Source: Myxococcota bacterium | Lineage (GTDB): Bacteria; Myxococcota_C; UBA6777 | Assembly (NCBI GenBank): GCA_963169055.1 | Contig: CAUJFU010000164.1 | Coordinates: 1-12,761, forward strand | Direction: 5' to 3' | Length of the DNA: 12,761 nucleotides | In this document: positions 6,701-12,761 of the stretch, one piece after another | Layout of the letters: each line of letters opens with the position of its first letter | Position numbering within the stretch: position 1 is the first letter of the stretch | The notes under the pieces: model-generated | What the model was told of the DNA's origin: nothing | The model's input: the letters and a program-made list of their open reading frames with translations, nothing else | Databases searched by the model: none | Translations under genes and position numbers: made by a program

Positions 6701-8562
6701 CAAACGTCATGGCTGGCTACGCCGATAACCCCGAAGCGACCGCTGCTGTCCTCGATCAAGACGGATGGCTCCATACAGGCGACCTCGGAAAGTTCGATCA
6801 CAAGGGACGTTTGACCATCGTTGGGCGTTCCAAAGAAGTGATCATCACCAGCAACGGGGAAAATGTCTATCCCGACGATCTCGAAGATATGATCGGTCTG
6901 CCTTCTTCCGTCAAAGAACTCGTCGTACTCGGCATCAGCGACGAAAAAGGCAGTGAAAAAGTTGCGCTCATGGCGGTCCCTGCGTATGGAAAAGATGCGG
7001 ACGACGCATCGCTCACTTACGAACAAGCCCTTCTCAAGGCCCGCACCGATCTCCATGATCGTTTCAAAAAACTGCCCTCTCACAGCCGCCCAAGCGTCAT
7101 CCACTTCCAATCCGAGGCGCTTCCACGCACCGCCTCGCGTAAAGTCAAGCGCAAAGAAGTCCGCGCTCTGCTCGAAAAGATGGAGGCCCAACACGAACTC
7201 CAAGGCATCGAGACAACGGGCGAGATATCCACGCAGCTAATTAAAACGGTGGCTCGCCTTGCGGGCGTCTCTTCTGAGAAAGTCAAAGCAGACACGCGCC
7301 TTGCTGCTGATCTCGGCCTTGACTCCTTGATGATGGGCGAGCTTCACGCCGAACTGGAAAAGATGCTCGATCGCCACATCAAAGCCGACGAACTCTCTTC
7401 TTACGAAACCATCGCCGAGATCCAACGCTATCTCCAACGCGCCGCAGGCGAACCGATCAGCCTCCCAAATAACACGGATGTCTGGCTCGAAGAAAATGCC
7501 GAAGACAACGACAAAAACACCGCCCTCCCGATCCTTCCCCGTGTGGTCCAAGACACCGTCAAGGATGCCTTACGCAACGTCCAAGAAAGCTTTTACACAG
7601 GCGTCATGGACACCAAGGTGTACGGGCGCGCCAACATCCCACACAACCGCCCCACCCTAATCGCAGCCAACCACGCAAGCCACCTCGACACGGGCCTTGT
7701 GCGCACAGCCCTCGGCTCCTACGGCGCTCAGCTCGTCACCCTCGGCGCACAAGATTATTTCTTCAAAGACGATCTCCGCCGCTTCTACTTTGAAAACTTT
7801 ACCAACGTCGTTCCCGTCGATCGCAAGGGCGGTTTCGACAAAAGCCTTGAGACAGCCCGCAGCGTCCTACGCGAGGGCAAGACGCTGCTGATCTTCCCCG
7901 AAGGAACCCGCAGCAAAGACGGCTCCATCGCTGCGTTTAAACCGGGTATCGGCTATCTCGCCCAAGAATTCGACCTCGATATCCTCCCGATCTACCTGAG
8001 CGGAACGTACCAAAGTATGCCCAAAGGCCGCGCAGTACCGACCAAACGCAAACTGCGCGCTTATATCGGCGCTCCCCTCGATATCGAACAACTCAAAGCC
8101 CTTGTTCAAGGCCGCGAGATCCCCGAAGCTGCGCGCATTCTTACACACATCATTCAAACAGCGATCGAACACTTACGCGATAAAAAGCGCTTTGATCTCG
8201 CTGCCTACGAGATCCCCAAAACCAAAGAGGACAAGCCCGAAGATATCGTCCCTTCTCTGTTTGCTTACCTCAAAGATCGCTTCAACCAAAAAGAAGTCGA
8301 AGAACCCCTCTGCTTCTACTTCACCCTCGGCGAAGATGCCCAAAGCAAGTGGAGTATCGAGATCGGCAAACAAAGCTGTGCGATCCATCCCGGCAAACCC
8401 TCCCAAGGTGCCGCCGATTGCGTCCTCAAGACCTCTCCCGAGATCTTCCGCCAGATCGTCAAAGAGTCCTATGTTCCTGATCCCGACATGTTCTTTTCTG
8501 GACAGATCAAATCCAACAATCCTTTCTTGCTCCAACACTTCGTTCGGATCTTTAACCTGTGA
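3781..8562 (+). CDS. elbD: ElbD-like multifunctional lipid enzyme: FAR, AMP-ligase, ACP, PlsC, SCP2
   Basis: This 1593-residue protein joins five modules. (1) Fatty acyl reductase, about 38-575: NAD(P)-binding GGTGFLG (48-54), Ser188, catalytic Tyr303 and Lys307 in YTYSK, RPSIVES (325-331), and a FAR C-domain around 500-560. (2) AMP-forming acyl ligase, about 585-1127: P-loop TSGTTGQPKG (747-756), GYGLTEA (923-929), TGDLG (999-1003), A10-type Lys1121. (3) Acyl carrier protein, about 1142-1222: phosphopantetheine site Ser1182 in LGLDSL. (4) PlsC acyltransferase, about 1265-1465: NHASHLD with His1298 and Asp1303, FPEGTRS (1372-1378). (5) SCP2 lipid-carrier domain, about 1490-1593. All key catalytic residues are present and no frameshift is seen. 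The architecture matches ElbD, reported in myxobacteria to be needed for ether-lipid formation; I assign the name from domain order, not from a search. No signal peptide or obvious membrane span is seen, so a cytosolic face of the membrane is likely. The true start may be 3796, which has a better ribosome site. Confidence 0.9.
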   Translation: MTVISMKTKHSHPLPIETTPSTPSFELQNNATLDVEATFRGKNIVVVGGTGFLGKVWVSMLLHRYPNIGRLYLMVRARPHLSSEQRFWREIASSEVFRPLREKYNDGADAFFKEKIVPIDGDVSKPRCGISQELQDELRGQAHVVVNVAGVVDFNPPIDEALHVNCFGVIHLIELCRTLGDLPLLHTSTCYVAGNRDGNIPEIDPRSFPFPYCEKIDPTHWDPEREIEEGHRLTDHAKREASEAYRESEFLTTAKENLNRKGEPCRGPALQDEFERIKKKFIEEMLSDEGGKRANHWGWTNTYTYSKSIGEQLLMQSGLRATIVRPSIVESCVEYPFPGWNEGINTSAPLIYIIVHGGATIFPGRWDVILDLIPNDMVCAGMIFALAALIANKHKPVYQLASGDTNPLIMNRSIELCSLYKHRMLRKKPLSSPLQQAIQSLYGSEGVSVDDFDRYGVPAYSRWAKGLSKITREVGKIPGLGFLRGSAKQLEQASISLKKTAGIFKTFMPFIYDRRYRFETRNTRELYAMLTPQDRAKLPWTPEAIDWYNYFLDTHIPGLEKWVRPLIEDKLRKTLKPLRAHADLVAMIDEVVDDNPYGVVFQKLTDGRLECVMYRDFRANARRIAAMLQAEGITRGDRVLLAGANSPTWPTAYFGILYAGATAVPLDPDLGAERLHTLYQSSKARFAIWDQAFYRDAGHVLVGNGIQPDHPPVPFLLFEDIEQGKLPEHPYQDVTIGPEDIASLIFTSGTTGQPKGVMLTHTNFTKIRASLVPLFPLKHHDSALSLLPLHHTFEFTCGLLLPLSCGARITYLEELNGDNLITALKEAQVTALVGVPALWQLLAKRLRSRIKERGALLENLFDNLLQFNRSIGKITGIDLGKTLFAPIHAELGGHLRYLISGGAALPKETQELFNGLGLHLAEGYGLTEAAPVLTVAKGGPNEKLGHVGKPIPGVEVRIHSPNNEGIGEIVARGPNVMAGYADNPEATAAVLDQDGWLHTGDLGKFDHKGRLTIVGRSKEVIITSNGENVYPDDLEDMIGLPSSVKELVVLGISDEKGSEKVALMAVPAYGKDADDASLTYEQALLKARTDLHDRFKKLPSHSRPSVIHFQSEALPRTASRKVKRKEVRALLEKMEAQHELQGIETTGEISTQLIKTVARLAGVSSEKVKADTRLAADLGLDSLMMGELHAELEKMLDRHIKADELSSYETIAEIQRYLQRAAGEPISLPNNTDVWLEENAEDNDKNTALPILPRVVQDTVKDALRNVQESFYTGVMDTKVYGRANIPHNRPTLIAANHASHLDTGLVRTALGSYGAQLVTLGAQDYFFKDDLRRFYFENFTNVVPVDRKGGFDKSLETARSVLREGKTLLIFPEGTRSKDGSIAAFKPGIGYLAQEFDLDILPIYLSGTYQSMPKGRAVPTKRKLRAYIGAPLDIEQLKALVQGREIPEAARILTHIIQTAIEHLRDKKRFDLAAYEIPKTKEDKPEDIVPSLFAYLKDRFNQKEVEEPLCFYFTLGEDAQSKWSIEIGKQSCAIHPGKPSQGAADCVLKTSPEIFRQIVKESYVPDPDMFFSGQIKSNNPFLLQHFVRIFNL

Positions 8563-8585
8563 ATAAGACTTACGCGATTCGATGG

Positions 8586-8640
8586 TTTGTGGGGTGCTGC
8601 CCCACGCCCCGCAAGGGAGCGCCGCTCCCTTGACCCTGTG
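8586..8640 (+). repeat. Two-hairpin intergenic repeat, copy 2
   Basis: Starting 23 bases after the elbD-like stop, this 55-base unit has hairpin GTGGGG/TGCTG/CCCCAC, a CGCCCCG linker, and a perfect 8-base-pair hairpin AAGGGAGC/GCC/GCTCCCTT, then GACCCTGTG. It is about 80 percent identical to the unit at 85-140 read on the other strand. As with that copy, it is in the sense orientation of the gene it follows. No T tract follows, so it could act as an mRNA-stabilising 3' structure, a Rho-dependent or partial stop, or simply a dispersed repeat. The rest of the gap (8641-8753) contains an isolated T7 run at 8705-8711 and no promoter I would defend. Confidence 0.8.
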
Positions 8641-8753
8641 TCGGCGAAGAGATCACGGTTTTTCAAAACAACGACTCTGTCGCTTGAGATACCGCGAACA
8701 CGGCTTTTTTTGATAGCTGTGTGACACCTATCGTAAAGAAAGGGATACGACGG

Positions 8754-9854
8754 ATGGCAACCTACTTAGTCACAGGAGCGACGGGCTTTTTGGGCGCGCA
8801 TCTTGTGGATGCGCTGCTTGCTGCAGGGCATCAAGTGATCGCTCTCGTGCGCCAGCCTCACCCACAACTTACCCAAAAAGGCGTACACACCGTCCTTGGC
8901 GACATCCTCGAAGTGGAAAGCGTCCGCGCTGCGCTACGAACGCTCTCCGCCCCATGTGATGGGCTTTTTCACGCCGCAGGAAAAGTCTCACGCGATCCTG
9001 CCGATACACTCGCGATGACCCGCATCAACCACCACGGCACACGCAACATGCTGAAAGCCGCCAAAGAGGCCGGTATCCCTCGCGTTATTCACATGAGTAC
9101 TTCGGGGACGATCGCCATCCGAGAAAAGCCCTCCCCCCTGCCCAACGAGACCTCCCCCACTCCACTCAAACTGCTCGGTCAGCTCCCCTACTACCGCTCC
9201 AAACTCTACGCAGAAGAAGACGCTCTACGCATGAATACCCCCGATTTTGCGGTGGTATCGCTGAACCCCTCTCTTCTGCTTGGCCCGGGCGATATCACAG
9301 GAGCCTCCACCAAAGAAGTCCGCCTCTTCCTCGAAGAAAAGATCCCCGCCCTGCCCCCCGGTGGACTGTCTTTTGTCGATGTTCGCGATGTAGCCGAGAT
9401 CGCAGTAAGCGCGATCGACAAAGCCAGTCCCGGGCAGCGCTATCTGCTCGGTGGAGCCAATATGACCTTCGCAGACTTTTTTGGCCGCCTCGAACGCGTC
9501 TCAGGGATCAAAGCCCCCTCTCTCCCGATGCCCAAAGACGCCCTACTGTCCGACCTCAGCAACCGCCTCTTCAAACGAGCCTCCGAAGCTTTTGGCCACA
9601 AGATCCACGTCCTCGATAGCGAGATCGATCAAGCCCGTTATTTCTGGTATCTCGACGATACCCGCGCCCGCGAAGAACTCGGATTCAAAAGCCGCGAACC
9701 CATGCAAACCCTTTACGACACGGTACAAGATCTCCGCACACGCGGCATCGTCTGGCCCGTAGACGACACACCTTCCCCCGACACCAACGCTTGGCAAGAT
9801 GACCTGCTTTCCGCCTCATGGCTACGACAACTCCAAGGCAAGGCCACGCCATAA
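8754..9854 (+). CDS. Extended short-chain dehydrogenase / NAD-dependent epimerase family
   Basis: The product is 366 residues. It opens with a Rossmann fold carrying TGATGFLG (7-14), then HAAG (73-76), a Ser-rich MSTSGT (114-119), catalytic Tyr146 and Lys150 in YYRSK, and NPSLLLGPGD (171-180). This is the extended SDR layout of the 3-beta-hydroxysteroid dehydrogenase, dihydroflavonol reductase, HpnA and OleD group, which reduce or oxidise hydroxyl and keto groups. The substrate is unknown. Given its neighbours it may act on a lipid intermediate such as a keto or hydroxy alkyl chain. I chose the ATG at 8754 because AAAGGG lies nine bases upstream and the Rossmann strand begins at once; the GTG at 8721 would add 11 residues with no ribosome site. 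The gap of 191 bases after the elbD-like gene, containing a hairpin repeat, may separate it from the upstream transcript. The gap to the next gene is 45 bases, so those two are probably co-transcribed. Confidence 0.88.
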   Translation: MATYLVTGATGFLGAHLVDALLAAGHQVIALVRQPHPQLTQKGVHTVLGDILEVESVRAALRTLSAPCDGLFHAAGKVSRDPADTLAMTRINHHGTRNMLKAAKEAGIPRVIHMSTSGTIAIREKPSPLPNETSPTPLKLLGQLPYYRSKLYAEEDALRMNTPDFAVVSLNPSLLLGPGDITGASTKEVRLFLEEKIPALPPGGLSFVDVRDVAEIAVSAIDKASPGQRYLLGGANMTFADFFGRLERVSGIKAPSLPMPKDALLSDLSNRLFKRASEAFGHKIHVLDSEIDQARYFWYLDDTRAREELGFKSREPMQTLYDTVQDLRTRGIVWPVDDTPSPDTNAWQDDLLSASWLRQLQGKATP

Positions 9855-9899
9855 AGACCACATATCCGCCCGCTCACCACTTCAAGGCAAAAATCTTCG

Positions 9900-10853
9900 A
9901 TGAAAACCGCACTGATTATTAACCCGCAGTCAGGCGGAGGACGAACGCTTCGTCTCTGGCCGCAACTCGAACCCATGATCCGCCGCTTTCTACCCGATGC
10001 AACGCCCCTTTGGACCGAGCAGATCGGACACGCTTGCACGCTCGCTCAGCAAGCCGCATTCGAAGGTGCAGATCTTGTGATCGCTGTCGGCGGTGACGGC
10101 ACACTCAACGAAGTCGTCAACGGCTTAATGCAGCACCAAAATGAAGCCACGCATTCAAAAACGCCCGATCTAGGGCTTTTTCCACAAGGGACGGGGGGCG
10201 ATTTTCGCCGTTCCCTTGGCCTCGATCCGACACCCGCCAGTTATCTCCAACGCCTCGCCCAACCCCACACACGCAACCTCGATATCGGCAAGCTATGTTT
10301 TCTCGATCACGAAGGCACCCCAACACAACGGTATTTTGTCAACGTCACGTCGGTCGGGCTAGGCGGGCTGGTCGATCAGCAGATCCAACACACACGCGGC
10401 TCCAATGCCCAACGCGCCTATCTTGCGGCTTCCTTGCGTGCGCTCCAAAGCAATGTCTTGGCTCCGCTTCACGTCGAGATCACAGCACCACACGAGCCGA
10501 CGACCCGCACCCAACAGCAACTCCACTCTCGCAATCTCGCGATCTGTAATGCCCGATACTTCGGCGGTGGAATGCAGATCGCTCCCCATGCACGACCTGA
10601 TGACGGGCTTTTTGATATCGTCAACTTTGCCCACCCTTCTCGCCTTCATCTTGTCCCTCTGCTCCCCTCGCTCTACGAAGGCAAACACCTCACACGGGCG
10701 CACGTCCAATCATTTCGCGCTGCTGACCTTCGCATCACACTCGCCGATCCCAGCCTCGCCGATCGCGTCCTCCTCGATGTGGATGGCGAGGCCCTTGGCC
10801 GCCTCCCCCTTCGTGTCGAGATGATGCCTTCCGCCCTTCGCTTGCGCCTTTAA
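9900..10853 (+). CDS. Diacylglycerol kinase-family lipid kinase (YegS/DgkB-like)
   Basis: The product is 317 residues, typical of bacterial soluble lipid kinases. The DAGK catalytic domain shows NPQSGGG (8-14), the nucleotide-binding GGDGTLNEVVNG (64-75) and PQGTGGDFRRSLG (95-107). The C-terminal beta domain has FGGGMQIAPHARPDDGLFDIV and ends with DVDGEALGRLPL. Family members transfer phosphate from ATP to diacylglycerol or similar lipids at the membrane surface. In this setting it could phosphorylate an alkyl-acylglycerol or diacylglycerol so that it can enter phospholipid synthesis; that substrate is inferred. The usual GTxND motif reads GTGGD here, a variant I believe occurs in relatives. 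The ATG at 9900 follows AAGG at 12 bases, a slightly long spacing. It is the last gene of the rightward run and converges on the receptor gene with only 29 bases between the stops and no clear terminator. Confidence 0.92.
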   Translation: MKTALIINPQSGGGRTLRLWPQLEPMIRRFLPDATPLWTEQIGHACTLAQQAAFEGADLVIAVGGDGTLNEVVNGLMQHQNEATHSKTPDLGLFPQGTGGDFRRSLGLDPTPASYLQRLAQPHTRNLDIGKLCFLDHEGTPTQRYFVNVTSVGLGGLVDQQIQHTRGSNAQRAYLAASLRALQSNVLAPLHVEITAPHEPTTRTQQQLHSRNLAICNARYFGGGMQIAPHARPDDGLFDIVNFAHPSRLHLVPLLPSLYEGKHLTRAHVQSFRAADLRITLADPSLADRVLLDVDGEALGRLPLRVEMMPSALRLRL

Positions 10854-10882
10854 GCGCCCTTACCTCGGCGTCGCGCCCGCCT

Positions 10883-12761
10883 CTAATACTTCAAACGCGC
10901 CCACAGCATCATGTCGAATTTTTCTTGGGGATAAAGCAACACGTTATTCGCGTCGTAGTTGTCGCGGTTCAGAAGATTGCTCAGGCGTAAGATCAGATCG
11001 AGATTCCCGAAGATCCGCTGCACTTGGAAAGTAAAGTAAGACTGAATAAACCAAGGCGTCTCCAACGCAGGGTCGTTTGTCGCCGTCCAGTTCGGCACAG
11101 TCTGTCCCCCCGGGAGTGTTCCTGTCATGGTAAAGGCGATCGCAGGGGTCTTTTTGGGACTGGCCACCGTCATCCCCAACGAAAAGACCAGATCGACGGG
11201 CTTAAGGCGCAGCTTGTAAGACGCCATCAAGTTCGCGGTTAACCACGCCGCATAATCGGGGGCTTGAAAGATCTTGGTTTCGCCGTTCGCTTGGGTATTT
11301 TGGAAGAACACCCCAAAACTGGCACGCACATTCAAACCACGCACAAAAAACAAGCGTAACTCGGTTTCTCCGCCGTAAGTGTAGAGATCCCCTTCGTTGG
11401 CTTTTTGGCGGAATGCTGCGGTTGGATCGGGCCGTTGCGACTCAGGAAAGCTCTCGGCAGATTCAAAGGGATCACCCGCCTTGCGCGCCGCATAAGTGAT
11501 CAGATCTCGAAAATAAGAAAAATATCCATTGAGGCTGATCGCCATCACGTTTCGGCGCGACCAACCAATTTGAAGCTCCCCAGTATGAACGCTTTCCGGC
11601 CTGACTTTTGGGTTCCCATAAAAATTATTTTTGCGATAGTAGTACAGGTCGTGAAAGGAGGGGGCCTTAAAAGCATTCCCGTAGAGCAGCTTGGTGTAAA
11701 AACCACCACCCGGCGTCAAAACCACCGCAGCGCGGGGCGTTGCAACAAATCCATACCGTTGGTCGTAGTCTACACGCCCTCCCAACGTGAACTCCACAAA
11801 CTGCCCTACCTTGTATTGAAGTTGCAAAAAGCCGCTGGCATGGATGTTATCAAAGAACGGATCGCTAATCTTGTCAGCTTGCCAGACTTCGGGGAAGTAA
11901 AACCGCAAGAGGTTCACATACTCGAAGTCAAAACCGACCGTTGCCGAAAGCCCCTGAACAATCTGCGCGCTCAACTGCCCGCCCGCTTCGACACGCACAT
12001 CACGCGCAGCCAGCTTCACAATCCGACGCTTGGTTGGATCAAATGCCTGTTCCTCGTACTGTGCGCCGTCGATGAACTGATAATGATCGAACGACGACCA
12101 CAGCACCAACTGCCCCCAAGAACCCAACAACGTCGCCCACGCAAGACGCACAAAGTGCCGATCTGTCGAAAGGCGTGTATCGTCCCCGTCAAGATTGCTG
12201 AAGCTGCTCATCGGCCCCGTCGGATCATAACGGCTTTGGTGATACGTCAGGTTCCAACCCCGCCAAGTGATCTGCGTAAAGAAATTCTGGGAATAACTCC
12301 GATCTCCTAGCGGGATGTGACGGATCGGTGTTCCGCCCTTCAAATTCAAAAACTCGTAGATCGGAGCCAAGATCGGGCTGCGGTTCTCGTTCACCATCGA
12401 AAAAGAAGCGCGAAAATTCAAGCCTCCAAAGATTTCTTGTCCGCCCTGCAACGTCAAAAAACTACTCTGGCTGAGGGGACTTCCGCCGATTGTTCCAGAC
12501 AAACCTTTGAGGTCCGTTCCTGTCTTGGTGATGATGTTGATCACGCCACTGAGGGCGTTTGCGCCCCAAAGAGCCGAACCCGGGCCACGGATGATCTCGA
12601 TGCGTTTGATGTTGTCGATGCTAACCCAAGACGAATTGATATAGTTCCGAAAAAACTGGCGCCACGCCATGATATGGCCGTCCAACAACACCACAATCTT
12701 TTCACCATAAGAAACGCGTGGATTGACGCCCCGCATCCCGATATCCGGCCAGTGACCGTTG
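10883..12761 (-). CDS. TonB-dependent outer-membrane receptor, 5' end missing
   Basis: The visible part is 625 residues plus a TAG stop. The reading frame runs off the window at 12761, so the signal peptide, TonB box and start of the plug are not present. The first residues belong to the plug domain: GMRGVNPRVSYGEKIVVLLDG, then IKRIEIIRGPGSALWGANALSGVINIIT, which is the classic plug signature. The remainder has alternating aromatic and polar strands of a 22-strand barrel, the NPKVRPESVHTGELQIGW block, and an aromatic C-terminal residue (ARLKY) as expected for outer-membrane insertion. Such receptors import iron complexes, cobalamin or other scarce ligands using energy from TonB. The ligand cannot be told from this fragment. 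It runs towards the lipid gene cluster and shares no promoter with it, so a link to lipid synthesis is not indicated. The internal ATG at 12734-12736 is not a real start, because the conserved plug sequence continues upstream of it. Confidence 0.93.
   Translation of the reverse strand, partial: NGHWPDIGMRGVNPRVSYGEKIVVLLDGHIMAWRQFFRNYINSSWVSIDNIKRIEIIRGPGSALWGANALSGVINIITKTGTDLKGLSGTIGGSPLSQSSFLTLQGGQEIFGGLNFRASFSMVNENRSPILAPIYEFLNLKGGTPIRHIPLGDRSYSQNFFTQITWRGWNLTYHQSRYDPTGPMSSFSNLDGDDTRLSTDRHFVRLAWATLLGSWGQLVLWSSFDHYQFIDGAQYEEQAFDPTKRRIVKLAARDVRVEAGGQLSAQIVQGLSATVGFDFEYVNLLRFYFPEVWQADKISDPFFDNIHASGFLQLQYKVGQFVEFTLGGRVDYDQRYGFVATPRAAVVLTPGGGFYTKLLYGNAFKAPSFHDLYYYRKNNFYGNPKVRPESVHTGELQIGWSRRNVMAISLNGYFSYFRDLITYAARKAGDPFESAESFPESQRPDPTAAFRQKANEGDLYTYGGETELRLFFVRGLNVRASFGVFFQNTQANGETKIFQAPDYAAWLTANLMASYKLRLKPVDLVFSLGMTVASPKKTPAIAFTMTGTLPGGQTVPNWTATNDPALETPWFIQSYFTFQVQRIFGNLDLILRLSNLLNRDNYDANNVLLYPQEKFDMMLWARLKY

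Noticed and set aside
8692-8711. A possible intrinsic terminator: CCG/CGG followed by a T7 run
   Set aside because: The stem is only three base pairs, too short for a stable terminator.
10185-10223. Gly in place of Asn in the GTxND motif of the lipid kinase as a sign of inactivity
   Set aside because: I believe GTGGD occurs in many bacterial relatives, and all other nucleotide-binding residues are intact.
10854-10882. A shared bidirectional terminator between the converging lipid kinase and receptor genes
   Set aside because: The best pairing is a four-base GCGC stem without a T run, so there is no real support.
11405-12310. A 301-codon open frame on the plus strand opposite the TonB receptor
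   Set aside because: It is fully antisense to a gene with clear plug and barrel signatures, and its translation resembles no family I know. It is a shadow frame.

Overview
This window looks like a bacterial chromosome segment of moderate GC. Its content points to a Myxococcota-type (deltaproteobacterial) or similar Gram-negative organism. A Gram-negative cell is indicated by the TonB-dependent outer-membrane receptor at the right end. The affinity is suggested by a giant fused lipid enzyme whose module order (fatty acyl reductase, AMP-ligase, acyl carrier protein, PlsC acyltransferase, SCP2) resembles ElbD, the multifunctional ether-lipid enzyme known from Myxococcus xanthus and Stigmatella aurantiaca. 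The taxonomic inference is weak; the functional one is stronger.

Layout. Left end (1-141): G/C-rich intergenic sequence made of two adjacent copies of a two-hairpin repeat, one carrying a run of 14 G. A leftward gene for a SirB1/transglutaminase-like protein with a helical-repeat tail follows (142-990). A 367-base divergent regulatory gap (991-1357) holds a candidate sigma-70 promoter and two perfect palindromes. Next comes a run of five rightward genes: a HAD-IB phosphatase (1358-2035), a LarA/DUF2088-like protein (2119-3696), the 1593-residue ElbD-like enzyme (3781-8562), an extended short-chain dehydrogenase (8754-9854) and a diacylglycerol-kinase-family lipid kinase (9900-10853). A third copy of the repeat lies just after the elbD-like gene. 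The right end (10883-12761) is a convergent, incomplete TonB-dependent receptor gene whose 5' end is outside the window.

How the genes may work together. The five rightward genes have short gaps (45 to 191 bases) and nearly all have plausible lipid functions. A reasonable model is that the ElbD-like protein activates and reduces fatty acyl chains, holds acyl groups on its internal carrier protein and transfers them to a glycerol backbone. The dehydrogenase, phosphatase and lipid kinase would then adjust the redox and phosphorylation state of the glycerolipid. The LarA-like protein is the least explained member: it keeps some nickel-pincer residues but appears to lack others needed for lactate racemisation. 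The SirB1-like gene and the receptor point the other way and are probably separate units.

Two sequence-level signals are not explained by the genes. One is the dispersed hairpin repeat, which sits directly downstream of two genes in the same sense orientation. The other is a strong excess of GATC, partly produced by synonymous codon choice before Ile (ATC) codons.
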